Assembly (NCBI GenBank): GCA_033856255.1
Contig: JAWVFH010000025.1
Location: 51,198-115,197 of the forward strand
Source of the DNA: WHSW01 sp033856255
GTDB lineage: Bacteria; Actinomycetota; Thermoleophilia; Solirubrobacterales; 70-9
Reading direction: 5' to 3'
DNA length: 64,000 nt
The stretch's first letter is position 1. Every line of letters starts with the position of its first letter. Positions 23,940 through 32,452 of this stretch are shown here, piece after piece. A program made the position numbers and the translations under genes. The notes beneath the pieces were generated by a model. It was given only the letters and a program-made list of their open reading frames with translations, was not told where the DNA came from and did no database searches.

Positions 23940-25760
23940 TCAGCGCTCGTACAGCGCCTCGATCTCCTCGCTGTACTTGTCGGCGATCGGGCGGCGCTTG
24001 AGCTTCATCGTCGGCGTCAGCTCGTCGCCTCCGGGCATCCAGTCGGACGGCAGCACGGTGAACTTCTTGATCTGCTCGACCCGCGCCATCTTCGCGTTCG
24101 CCTTGTCGACGCCCTCCTGGATCGCTGCGATCAACGCTTCCTCGGATGCCAGCTCCTCGAACGACTTGCCCTCGAGCCCGTTCTGCTTTGCCCAGACCGG
24201 GGCGAAATCGGGGTCGAGGACGATCAGCGCGACGTTGTAGGGGCGCGCGTCGCCGATCGCGATCGCCTGGCCGATCAGCGGGCTGGCCGCCTTCAGGTGG
24301 GACTCGATGTTGGCGGGCGACATGTTCTTGCCCGCCGCGTTGATGATCAGCTCCTTCTTGCGGTCGACGATCTTCAGGTAGCCATCGGCGTCGAGCTCGC
24401 CGATGTCCCCGGTCGCCAGCCAGCCCTCCTCGTCGATCGTCTCCGCCGTCTTGTCCGGCATGTTGCGGTAGCCGGCCATGATCACGTCGCCCTTGAGCAG
24501 CACCTCGCCGTCGTCGGCAAGCCTGATCTCGACCCCTGGCACGGGCGGGCCGACGGTGCCGAGCTTGATCTTCTCCGGCGGGTTGACGGTCGCCGTCCCG
24601 CAGGTCTCCGACATTCCCCAGAGCTCGCCGATCGGGATCCCGATCGCGTGGAAGAACTCGAGCACCTCGAGCGGCGTCGGCGCCGCGCCGACGTTGACCG
24701 CGACGATCTCGTCGAGCCCGAGCTGGTGGCGCAGGACCGAGAACATCTGATCGTCGGCGGCGGCGACGGCCGTGGCCAGCTCCTCGGGGACCTCCTCGCC
24801 CGCCTGCTCGAGCCGCACCTTCTTCAGGCCCGCCTCGACCGCCGCGCGCGCCTGCTCGCCCTCCTCGCCAGGGAGCTTCGCCAGGGTGGCCTCCATCGCC
24901 GCCTTCAGCTTCTCCCAGATCCGCGGCACGGCGAAGAACCAGGTCGGCCGTACCTGCGGCAGGAAGGCAACGATCTCGCGCGGGTTCGGGCAGATGTACA
25001 CGGTGCAACCGCGGATCACGGGCAGGTAGTAGTTCGCCCCGCGCTCGGCGATGTGCGCAGCCGGCAGCCACGAGATCACCTTCGCGCCGCGATCGGGGAA
25101 GTCGACGATGTCCTCGACGCCGGCGGTCAGCATCATCAGGTTGCGGTGGGTGAGCTGCACCCCCTTCGGCGGTCCGGTGGTGCCGGAGGTGTAGATCAGG
25201 GTGAGGAGGTCGTCCGGGCCGACCGCGGCGACCGACTCGGCGGGGTCGAAGTCCGGGTCGATCGCCTCCAGCTCGGCCAGCGTGTGGTCGCCGCCCTCGC
25301 CGTCGATCACGACCAGGGTCTCGATCTCCGGCAGCTCCTCGCGGGCCTTGTTGAAGACGTCGAGGAAGGCCGACTCGACGATCGCGACCTTCGCGCCGGC
25401 GTCGGAGACGACGTACTGGATCTGCTCGGGCGACGAGGTCTGGTAGATCGAGAACGGGACCGCGCCGAGCGAGACGGCCGCCATGTCGATGGGGATGAAC
25501 TCGGCGCGGTTGTTGAGCATGATCGCCACCGTGTCGCCCTTGCCGACGCCAAGGCTGGCGAGTCCGCCGGCGATCCTGCCCACCTGATCGCGCAGCTCGC
25601 TCCAGCTGATCACGACCTCGTCGTCGCCCTCGCCGGCGCGAATCGCGGGATCGTCGCCGAGGCGATCGACCGTGGCCTGGAACGCGAGCGCCAGGTTCTG
25701 GGCGTAGAGCTCACGGCCCGGGCCGCCACTCGCGTAGCGCTCGGTGGTCGTCGCCTCCAT
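23940..25760 (-). CDS. Long-chain acyl-CoA synthetase (AMP-forming)
   Basis: 606 residues of the ANL superfamily. The P-loop-like motif LLTLIYTSGTTGPPKGVQLTHR, the A5-type GMSETCGTATVN, A7 GWLATGDIGELDADGYL and A8 IVDRKKELI are all present. The long form with VAIMLNNRAEFIP and an inserted helical region matches FadD15-like enzymes that activate long-chain fatty acids as CoA thioesters. ATG 25760 is used. It is followed downstream by the SMP-30-like gene and preceded by rseP. Confidence 0.88.
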   Translation of the reverse strand: MEATTTERYASGGPGRELYAQNLALAFQATVDRLGDDPAIRAGEGDDEVVISWSELRDQVGRIAGGLASLGVGKGDTVAIMLNNRAEFIPIDMAAVSLGAVPFSIYQTSSPEQIQYVVSDAGAKVAIVESAFLDVFNKAREELPEIETLVVIDGEGGDHTLAELEAIDPDFDPAESVAAVGPDDLLTLIYTSGTTGPPKGVQLTHRNLMMLTAGVEDIVDFPDRGAKVISWLPAAHIAERGANYYLPVIRGCTVYICPNPREIVAFLPQVRPTWFFAVPRIWEKLKAAMEATLAKLPGEEGEQARAAVEAGLKKVRLEQAGEEVPEELATAVAAADDQMFSVLRHQLGLDEIVAVNVGAAPTPLEVLEFFHAIGIPIGELWGMSETCGTATVNPPEKIKLGTVGPPVPGVEIRLADDGEVLLKGDVIMAGYRNMPDKTAETIDEEGWLATGDIGELDADGYLKIVDRKKELIINAAGKNMSPANIESHLKAASPLIGQAIAIGDARPYNVALIVLDPDFAPVWAKQNGLEGKSFEELASEEALIAAIQEGVDKANAKMARVEQIKKFTVLPSDWMPGGDELTPTMKLKRRPIADKYSEEIEALYER

Positions 25761-25796
25761 CTCTCCTCCTCGTCAGATTCCCCGGGAAACCTATCG

Positions 25797-26921
25797 CTAG
25801 CGGACGTTGAAGCCGTCGCCCGAGAGGCGCCCGATGTCGTTGGACAGCCCGATCGCGAACAGCATCAGCACCAGCGCGAAGCCGACGACGGAGGCCCGCT
25901 CCATCGTCTGCAGCGAGACGCGGCGGCCGCGGATCTTCTCGACCAGGGCCCAGAAGATGTGGCCGCCGTCCAGGGGCAGGAAGGGAAACAGGTTGATCAC
26001 CGCCAGCGAAAGGCTGATCAGGGCGAGCACGAAGAGCGCCTGGCGGGTGTCGAACGCGAACGACTGACGGGTGACCTCGTAGCCGCCGACGACGCCCGAG
26101 ATCTGCTTGCGCTCCTCGGCGTTGAAGATCCGCCCGACGATCCCGACCGTCTGCGAGGTCACGTCCCACATCCGGTCCAGCGACCAACTGGCGGCGCCGA
26201 GGGCGCCCGGGTTCAGCGGCGTCGTCCCGTAGGTGAAGCCGAGCAGCGGCCGCTGGGCGGTCGCGTCGTACACCGGCCGAGCGGAGACGGTCACCTCCCG
26301 GCCGTCGCGCAGCAGGGTGAGCTTCGCCGGTGTCTCGGCGCGACAGCCGTCGGTCTGGTCACCGGCGCACGTGTGGCTGGCGATCCGGTCGCGAAGCGCC
26401 GGCAGGTCGGCGCGGACGCCGTCGACGGCGAGCAGCCTGTCGCCGGGTTGCAGCACGGCGGCGGCCGCCGAGCCCGGTTGCACGCTCTCGACCTCGTTCG
26501 TCGCCTCCTGGACGCTGAAGGCGAGGCAGTAGAGGATCACGAAGGCGACCACCAGGTTGACGAACGGCCCCGCGGCGATCACGACGATCCGCTTCCAGAC
26601 CGGCGCCGCCGAGTACGAGCGTGCGTACTCGGTCGCGGGCACGGTCTTCGGCTCCGGCGGGGACTGCGAGCCGGCCGCGGCGGGAACGTCGACCGAGACC
26701 GGTTCCTCCGGGTTCATGCCGGTGATCTTCACGAAGCCGCCGAGCGGGATCGCGCCGATCCCGTACTCGGTCTCGCCGCGCTTGATGCTCCACAGCTTCG
26801 GCGGGAAGAAGAGGAAGAAGCGCTCGACCCGCATGCCGACGGCCTTCGCCGCCGTGAAGTGGCCGGCCTCGTGCAGGATCACGAGCGCCGCGAACCCGAG
26901 GAAGGCAAGGACCCAGCTCAC
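25797..26921 (-). CDS. rseP: Site-2 intramembrane metalloprotease (RseP/RIP type)
   Basis: 374 residues starting at GTG 26921, overlapping the dxr stop by 4 bp (GTGA). The zinc motif is HEAGH in the first helix (LVILHEAGHFTAAKA); PLGGFVKITG and the C-terminal NLFPFLPLDGGHIF (third ligand Asp) complete the M50B family pattern. A PDZ domain lies between (about 155-270, LQPGDRLLAVDGV). It cleaves membrane-bound anti-sigma factors or signal peptides within the bilayer. The order dxr-rseP is conserved in most bacteria. Confidence 0.92.
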   Translation of the reverse strand: MSWVLAFLGFAALVILHEAGHFTAAKAVGMRVERFFLFFPPKLWSIKRGETEYGIGAIPLGGFVKITGMNPEEPVSVDVPAAAGSQSPPEPKTVPATEYARSYSAAPVWKRIVVIAAGPFVNLVVAFVILYCLAFSVQEATNEVESVQPGSAAAAVLQPGDRLLAVDGVRADLPALRDRIASHTCAGDQTDGCRAETPAKLTLLRDGREVTVSARPVYDATAQRPLLGFTYGTTPLNPGALGAASWSLDRMWDVTSQTVGIVGRIFNAEERKQISGVVGGYEVTRQSFAFDTRQALFVLALISLSLAVINLFPFLPLDGGHIFWALVEKIRGRRVSLQTMERASVVGFALVLMLFAIGLSNDIGRLSGDGFNVR

Positions 26922-28069
26922 GCCCTGGCCCCCTGGCCGACGAGCTGCTCCGCCAGCGTCCGCGCTGCCGCGTCGCACTCGAACAGCTGCTCGAAGTGGA
27001 CGACCGGGCTCTGCTCGGTGCGGTCGAGGACGCCTGCGATCACGTCCGGGATCGCGGTGAACTGGATCCGCCCCTCGAGGAACGCGGCGACCGCGACCTC
27101 GTCGGCGGCGTTGAGCGCACACGGGGCGGTCCCCCCCGCCTCGCCGGCCTCGCGGGCCAGACGCAGACAGGCGAAGGTGTCGAGGTCCGGGGGCTCGAAC
27201 TCCAGCCGGCCGGCGGTAGCCAGGTCCAGCTTCGGCACGGTGACGTCGGCGCGCTCGGGGAAGTGCAGCGCGTAGGAGATCGGCACCCGCATGTCGGGCA
27301 GCCCGAGGTGGGCGAGCTGGGCGCCGTCGTTGAGCTCGATCAGCGAGTGGACGATCGATTGCGGATGCACGACGACGTCGATCCGCTCGTAGGGCAGCCC
27401 GAACAGGTGGTGGGCCTCGATCACCTCGAGGCCCTTGTTCATCAACGTCGCCGAGTCGATCGTGATCCGGCCGCCCATCTCCCAGGTCGGGTGGGCGAGC
27501 GCCTCGTCGACGGTGACGCCGTCCAGGTCGGTGCGGCCGCGAAACGGCCCCCCCGAGGCGGTCAGGATCAGGCGCTCGACCGTTCCCGGCCCCTCGCCGC
27601 GCAGGAGCTGGAAGATCGCCGAGTGCTCGGAGTCGACCGGGAGGATCCGCGCCCGCGTCCCCTCGGCCAGCGCCGTGACCAGCTCGCCGCCGACGACCAG
27701 GCTCTCCTTGTTGGCGAGCGCCAGGTCGATGCCCTCGCTCAGCGCGACGATCGTCGGCCCGAGCCCCGCCGTGCCGACGATCCCGTTCAGGACCAGGTCC
27801 GCGCCCCCGGTTGCGATCAGCTCGCGCACGCCCTCGTCGCCGGAGAGCACGCGGACCCCGTCGAGCTCCCCCCGCGCGCGCTCAGCCGCCTCGGGGTCCG
27901 AGAGCGCGACCGCGCCGACGCGGTGTTCGCGAGCCTGGGCGCAGAGCCGCTCCCAGTTCGTCGCGGCCGAGAGGCCGGCGAGCTCGAGCGCCTCCGAGCC
28001 GGCGACGACATCGAGCGCCTGCTCGCCGATCGAGCCGGTCGAGCCGCAGATCAGGACCCGTTTGCCCAC
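26918..28069 (-). CDS. dxr: 1-deoxy-D-xylulose 5-phosphate reductoisomerase
   Basis: Second enzyme of the MEP pathway; makes MEP from DXP with NADPH. The start is taken as GTG 28069 so that the protein begins GKRVLICGSTGSIGEQALDVV; a TTG at 28090 adds seven residues. NADPH-binding GSTGSIGE, PVDSEHSAIFQ (metal Asp, Glu) and ASGGPFR with WEMGGRITIDSATLMNKGLEVIEA style active-site sequence are present. About 383 residues, normal. It overlaps rseP by 4 bp and is divergent from nfo. Confidence 0.93.
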   Translation of the reverse strand: MGKRVLICGSTGSIGEQALDVVAGSEALELAGLSAATNWERLCAQAREHRVGAVALSDPEAAERARGELDGVRVLSGDEGVRELIATGGADLVLNGIVGTAGLGPTIVALSEGIDLALANKESLVVGGELVTALAEGTRARILPVDSEHSAIFQLLRGEGPGTVERLILTASGGPFRGRTDLDGVTVDEALAHPTWEMGGRITIDSATLMNKGLEVIEAHHLFGLPYERIDVVVHPQSIVHSLIELNDGAQLAHLGLPDMRVPISYALHFPERADVTVPKLDLATAGRLEFEPPDLDTFACLRLAREAGEAGGTAPCALNAADEVAVAAFLEGRIQFTAIPDVIAGVLDRTEQSPVVHFEQLFECDAAARTLAEQLVGQGARA

Positions 28070-28115
28070 CGACGCAGGGTAGCGGTGCAACTTTCGCCCC
28101 CCTAAGCTCGCGGCG

Positions 28116-28910
28116 ATGGCAGGGATCGCGGTACCAATCGGCGCCCACGTCGGGCGCGAGCAGCCGCTCGAGGCGGCCGAGGAGCTCGGCGCCGACTGCG
28201 TGCAGATCTTCCTCTCGGACCCGGGCTCGTGGCGAAAGCCGCCGCCCCACCCCGACGCCGAGGCGATCCGCGCCAGCCCGATCGACCTCTACGTGCACGC
28301 GCCGTACCTGATCAACGTCTGCTCGCCGAAGCCGAACGTCCGCTACGGCTCGCGCAAGATCCTCCAGCAGACCTGCGACGCGGCGGCCGAGGTCGGCGCC
28401 GCAGCGGTGATCGTGCACGGGGGCCACGCCGAGGACGACATCGGCGAGGGCCCGGGCCGCTGGCTGCGCTCCCTGGAGCTGCTCGAGACCGATGTCCGCG
28501 TCCTGGTCGAGAACACCGCCGGCGGCGAGAACGCCGTCGCCCGCCGCTTCGACGCCCTCGAGCGCCTCTGGGAGGCGATCGGCGGCGCCGACACCGGCGT
28601 CGGGCTCGGCTTCTGCTTCGACACCTGCCACGCCCACGCCGCCGGCGAGGAGCTTTCCGACGCGGTCGAGCGGGCGATCGCGATCACCGGCGGGATCGAC
28701 CTCCTGCACGCCAACGACTCCCGCGATCCCGCCGGCACAGGCGCCGACCGCCACGAGCGCCTCGGCGAGGGCCAGGTCGACCCGGACGCCCTGCGCCACA
28801 TGATCGCCGCCGCGGCGAGCGCCGGCGCCCCCGTCATCGTCGAGACCCCCGACCCCCTCGACGGCCTGCGCGCCGACCTCGACTACGTCCGCGCCGCGAT
28901 CACGCCCTAG
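28116..28910 (+). CDS. nfo: Deoxyribonuclease IV (AP endonuclease, Nfo)
   Basis: Cuts the backbone 5' of abasic sites during base excision repair. 264 residues in a TIM-barrel with zinc-ligand motifs: YVHAPYLINVCSP, VIVHGGHAED, VENTAGGEN, GFCFDTCHAHAAGEE, LLHANDSRDPAGTGADRHE and the final VIVETPDP. All three zinc sites appear intact. It is the only plus-strand gene inside the rpsB-to-rseP run, inserted between dxr and cdsA. Its TAG stop shares CTAG with the end of cdsA. Confidence 0.92.
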   Translation: MAGIAVPIGAHVGREQPLEAAEELGADCVQIFLSDPGSWRKPPPHPDAEAIRASPIDLYVHAPYLINVCSPKPNVRYGSRKILQQTCDAAAEVGAAAVIVHGGHAEDDIGEGPGRWLRSLELLETDVRVLVENTAGGENAVARRFDALERLWEAIGGADTGVGLGFCFDTCHAHAAGEELSDAVERAIAITGGIDLLHANDSRDPAGTGADRHERLGEGQVDPDALRHMIAAAASAGAPVIVETPDPLDGLRADLDYVRAAITP

Positions 28911-29848
28911 TAGACGAACGCGACCGCCAGGTAGTAGCCGGCGACGACCGTGAACATCACCGCGTCGAGGCGGTCGAGCAGGCCGCCGTGGGGCCCGAAG
29001 ATCGTGCCCGAGTCCTTGATCTGCAGATCGCGCTTGATCATCGACTCGAACAGGTCGCCGACCGGGGCCAGGGCGGCGACGCACATGCCCATCAGCAGCG
29101 CGTCCAGGCCGGGCAGCCAGTCCTGATACAGGCCGGCGAACCAGAAGCCGAGCGTGCCGCCGACGAACCCGAAGGCGAGGCCCTCGAGCGTCTTGTTCGG
29201 CGACAGGGCCGGGGCCAGGCGGTGGCGGCCGAACATCCGCCCGCCGGCGTAGGCGGCCGTGTCGAAGACGAAGGTCGCGACGAGCACGTCGACGAGCAGC
29301 GCCGCCCCGTGGCCGGGCAGCTCGCGCAGCAGCACCGCGTGCGCGAACGGGATCGCGATCCAGACGATCCCGAGCATCGTCACGGCCACCGAGACCGTCA
29401 CCCCGTCGCGGTCGGGCCGCGCGACGGCGGCGGCGAAGACCACCGGCACGCTGGCGGCCAGCGCGATCATCATCTGGTACTGGCTGCCGTAGAAGGCGGC
29501 GACGACCAGCGCCGCCGCCGCGGCCAGGGCGACGAGCAGGAACGGCCGCGCCTCGCTGGTCATGCGGAAGAACTCGCCGATCCCCACACAGGCGAAGCCG
29601 ATCATCGCCGCCGCGAACAGCTCTCCGCCGACGATCACGATCGTGATCGCGATCGCGATCCAGGGCACCGCCCAGGCGATCCGGGCGAGCGTCTCCGAGC
29701 GGCCGCGGCGCGGGCCGTCGCCGTCGCCGCCCCCGGCCCTGGGGCGCCGGCGCGGGCGCCTGCTCCGCAGCGGCGGCGGGTCGGCCGGCCGGTTGCGCCG
29801 GGGCTGGTCGAAGTCGACCTCGGAGTCGAAGGGGCGCGATCCCTCCAT
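28907..29848 (-). CDS. cdsA: Phosphatidate cytidylyltransferase (CDP-diacylglycerol synthase)
   Basis: 313 residues from ATG 29848. A disordered basic/Pro-rich N-terminus (about 1-50) precedes eight or so transmembrane helices. The C-terminal signature GDLFESMIKRDLQIKDSGTIFGPHGGLLDRLD is the CdsA family hallmark. It supplies CDP-diacylglycerol for phospholipids, including the product of pgsA in this window. The start overlaps the uppS stop (TGATG), a sign of coupling. The long polar N-terminus is typical of actinobacterial CdsA. Confidence 0.93.
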   Translation of the reverse strand: MEGSRPFDSEVDFDQPRRNRPADPPPLRSRRPRRRPRAGGGDGDGPRRGRSETLARIAWAVPWIAIAITIVIVGGELFAAAMIGFACVGIGEFFRMTSEARPFLLVALAAAAALVVAAFYGSQYQMMIALAASVPVVFAAAVARPDRDGVTVSVAVTMLGIVWIAIPFAHAVLLRELPGHGAALLVDVLVATFVFDTAAYAGGRMFGRHRLAPALSPNKTLEGLAFGFVGGTLGFWFAGLYQDWLPGLDALLMGMCVAALAPVGDLFESMIKRDLQIKDSGTIFGPHGGLLDRLDAVMFTVVAGYYLAVAFVY

Positions 29849-30513
29849 CAGCGACCCCCGAACCGCCGCGCTCGCGACTCGTACTCGCCCAGCGCGGCCT
29901 CGAACGCCGCGCGGTCGAAGTCGGGCCACAGCGCCTCGCTGAACACGAGCTCGGAGTAGGCGCACTGCCAGTGCAGGAAGTTCGAGATCCGCTGCTCGCC
30001 GCTGGTCCGGATCAGGAGGTCTGGGTCGTGCATCTCGGGTGCGTAGAGGTGGTCGCGGAACTCTTCCTCGGAGTTCCCCTGAAAGCTTCGCGCCGCGTCG
30101 ACGATCTCCGCCCGGCCGCCGTAGTTGAAGGCGACGAAGAGCGTGATCCGCGAGTTCGATCCGGTCTTCTCCTCGGCCCAGTCCATGCGCTCGACCAATT
30201 CCGGGCCGACGCCCTCGCGACGGCCGACGAACCGCATCCGCACCCCCTCCGCGTCGAGCTCGGGAGTCTCGCGGTCGATGCGCTCGACGAACATCGCCAT
30301 CAGCGCCTCGACCTCGACCCGCGGCCGCTGCCAGTTCTCGGTCGAGAACGAGAACACGGTCAGCTCCTTGATCCCGAGCTCGGCGGCATCGCGGAGACGC
30401 TCCTTGACCCGGTCCGCGCCGGCCTGGTGACCGTCAACCGCCGGCAGCCCCCGCTCTGCCGCCCATCTGCCGTTGCCATCGGTGATGATGGCGACGAACC
30501 TCGGAGCGTTCAC
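29848..30513 (-). CDS. uppS: Isoprenyl transferase (undecaprenyl diphosphate synthase type)
   Basis: 221 residues from GTG 30513. Motif I is VAIITDGNGRWAAERG (usual form IIMDGNGRWA, so Met is Thr here; the catalytic Asp is kept). LTVFSFSTENWQRP, NYGGRAEIVDAA and DLLIRTSGEQRISNFLHWQ complete the cis-prenyltransferase set. It builds the polyprenyl carrier for wall and glycan synthesis. GTGA overlap with frr upstream and TGATG overlap with cdsA downstream indicate one transcript. Confidence 0.93.
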   Translation of the reverse strand: MNAPRFVAIITDGNGRWAAERGLPAVDGHQAGADRVKERLRDAAELGIKELTVFSFSTENWQRPRVEVEALMAMFVERIDRETPELDAEGVRMRFVGRREGVGPELVERMDWAEEKTGSNSRITLFVAFNYGGRAEIVDAARSFQGNSEEEFRDHLYAPEMHDPDLLIRTSGEQRISNFLHWQCAYSELVFSEALWPDFDRAAFEAALGEYESRARRFGGR

Positions 30514-31076
30514 ACCTCGAGGATCTCTTCTTCCTTGGCCTTCAGCAGGCCATCGATCTCCTGCGTGGCCTCGTCGGTTCGCTTCTGCAGCTCGGCCTCG
30601 GCACGGCGCTCGTCGTCCTCGCCCACCTCGCCCTCCTTCTTCAGCTCGCGGAGGTCGTGCATGACGTCGCGGCGGATGTTGCGCACCGCCACCTTGCCCT
30701 CCTCGCCGACGTTGTGGACGACCTTGACCATCTCGCGCCGGCGCTCCTCGTTGAGCTCGGGGATCTGCAGCCGGATCACGTTCCCGTCGTTGGACGGCGT
30801 CAGCCCGAGGTCGGACTCCATGATCGCCTTCTCGATCATCGAGATCGAGCTCTTGTCGAACGGGGTCAGGGTCAGCAGGCGCGCGTCGGTTGCCGAGACC
30901 TGGGCGAGCTGCTTGATCGGCGTCTCGGCGCCGTAGTAGTCGATCATCAGGCGGTCGAGCAGGTGCGGCGAGGCGCGCCCCGTGCGCACGGTCGCGAGCT
31001 CGTGGCGGCACGACTCGACCGACTTGCCCATCCGCTCCCGGGCGTCGGCGACGAACTCATTCGTGATCTCGGACAA
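30510..31076 (-). CDS. frr: Ribosome recycling factor
   Basis: 188 residues, starting with TTG 31076. The three-helix RRF domain shows VRTGRASPHLLDRLMIDYYG, PLKQ-like ETPIKQLAQVSA and RLQIPELNEERRREMVKVV. It releases ribosomes from mRNA after termination with EF-G. It follows pyrH in the standard order and overlaps uppS by 4 bp. Confidence 0.95.
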   Translation of the reverse strand: MSEITNEFVADARERMGKSVESCRHELATVRTGRASPHLLDRLMIDYYGAETPIKQLAQVSATDARLLTLTPFDKSSISMIEKAIMESDLGLTPSNDGNVIRLQIPELNEERRREMVKVVHNVGEEGKVAVRNIRRDVMHDLRELKKEGEVGEDDERRAEAELQKRTDEATQEIDGLLKAKEEEILEV

Positions 31077-31093
31077 CGCTCGCCGTCTCCTCT

Positions 31094-31819
31094 CTACGCC
31101 TGCGTGCGGACGATCGTTCCCACCCGCTCGCCGCTGACGATCCTATCTATGTTCTTCGGGTCGGCCATGTTGAAAACGTGGATCGGCAGGGCGTTGTCCA
31201 TGCACAGCGAGAGCGCGGTCGAGTCCATCACGCGCAGTCCCTGTTCGATCGCCTGCATGTGCGAGATCTCGGGCATGAACTTGGCGTCCGGGACCTTCGA
31301 CGGGTCGGCGTCGTAGACGCCCTCCACCCCGTGCTTGGCCATCAGGATCGCCTCGGCGTGGATCTCGAGCGCCCGCAGCGCCGCCGCCGTGTCGGTGGTG
31401 AAGAACGGGTTGCCGGTGCCGGCGGCGAAGATCACCACGCGGCCCTTCTCCAGATGGCGCATTGCACGCCGGCGGATGTACGGCTCGGCGACCTCGGTGA
31501 CGGCGATCGCCGACATCACCCGCGTGTAGGTGCCGAGGCGCTCGAGCGCGTCCTGAAGGGTCAGCGCGTTGAGCACCGTCGCCAGCATCCCCATGTAGTC
31601 GGCGGTCGCCCGGTCCATCCCCTGCGCGGCGCCCTGCAGGCCGCGGTAGATGTTGCCGGCGCCGACGACGACCGCGGTCTCGACCGGGCGGGCCGAGACG
31701 TCGTGGATCTGGCGCGAGATCTGCTCGATCCGCTCGGGATCGGTGCCGTATTCCAGCGGGCCCATCAGGGCCTCGCCGGAGATCTTCAGCAGGATCCGCT
31801 TGAAGACCGGCTCCGCCAT
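31094..31819 (-). CDS. pyrH: UMP kinase
   Basis: Phosphorylates UMP to UDP. 241 residues from ATG 31819 (an in-frame TTG at 31828 is less likely). Signature pieces are FKRILLKISGEALMG, VVVGAGNIYRG, DRATADYMGMLATVLNALTL and IFAAGTGNPFFTTDTAAALRA. Located between tsf and frr as usual. Confidence 0.95.
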   Translation of the reverse strand: MAEPVFKRILLKISGEALMGPLEYGTDPERIEQISRQIHDVSARPVETAVVVGAGNIYRGLQGAAQGMDRATADYMGMLATVLNALTLQDALERLGTYTRVMSAIAVTEVAEPYIRRRAMRHLEKGRVVIFAAGTGNPFFTTDTAAALRALEIHAEAILMAKHGVEGVYDADPSKVPDAKFMPEISHMQAIEQGLRVMDSTALSLCMDNALPIHVFNMADPKNIDRIVSGERVGTIVRTQA

Positions 31820-31846
31820 CGGCGGCAACCCTATCCGCAGTCCGCG

Positions 31847-32452
31847 CTACTCCTCGCCGACCGCGTAGCGCGTGAAGCGCGCGATGCGGATGTTCTCGCC
31901 GGTCTTGGCGGCGATATCGGCGCGGAGTTGCTCGATCGTCTTACCCTCGTAACGGTCCGAGCGAACGTGCTCCTGCTCGAGCAGGACGACGTCGGAGGCC
32001 CACTTGTTGAGCTGTCCTTCGACGATCTTGGAGACGACGTTGTCGGGCTTGCCCTCCTGCTTCGCCTTCTCCTCGAACACGCGGCGCTCGGCCTCGCGGG
32101 TCTCCTCCGGGATCTCGTCGGTGGAGACGTACAGCGGGGCCGCGGCGGCGATGTGGATCGCGACCTCGCGCGCGAAGTCCTGGAAGTCGTCGTTGCGGGC
32201 GACGAAGTCGGTCTCGCATTGGATCTCGACCAGGACCCCGGGGCTGCCGCCGGCGTGGATGTAGGCGGCGACGGTACCCTCGCTCGTCGCCCGCCCGGCG
32301 CGCTTCTCGGCGGACGCCTGGCCCTTGACGCGCAGCAGCTCGACCGCCTTGTCGAGGTCGCCCGCGGCCTCGTCGAGGGCGGCCTTGCAGTCCATCATCG
32401 CGGCGCCGGTACGCTCGCGCAGCGCCTTCACCTCCTGGGCTCCTACCGCCAT
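31847..32452 (-). CDS. tsf: Elongation factor Ts
   Basis: 201 residues, the short single-core form. The N-terminal UBA-like region has VKALRERTGAAMMDCKAAL, and CETDFVARNDDFQDF is the conserved core motif for nucleotide exchange on EF-Tu. Many bacterial EF-Ts proteins are about 280 residues; this one has only one core subdomain plus the C-terminal helices, like Thermus. ATG 32452 shares one base with the rpsB stop (TGATG). Confidence 0.93.
   Translation of the reverse strand: MAVGAQEVKALRERTGAAMMDCKAALDEAAGDLDKAVELLRVKGQASAEKRAGRATSEGTVAAYIHAGGSPGVLVEIQCETDFVARNDDFQDFAREVAIHIAAAAPLYVSTDEIPEETREAERRVFEEKAKQEGKPDNVVSKIVEGQLNKWASDVVLLEQEHVRSDRYEGKTIEQLRADIAAKTGENIRIARFTRYAVGEE

Noticed and set aside
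23760..27275. 1171-residue open frame on the plus strand
   Set aside because: Opposite acyl-CoA synthetase and rseP, which have clear family motifs. The plus frame has only Arg/Asp/Val/Leu-rich low complexity.
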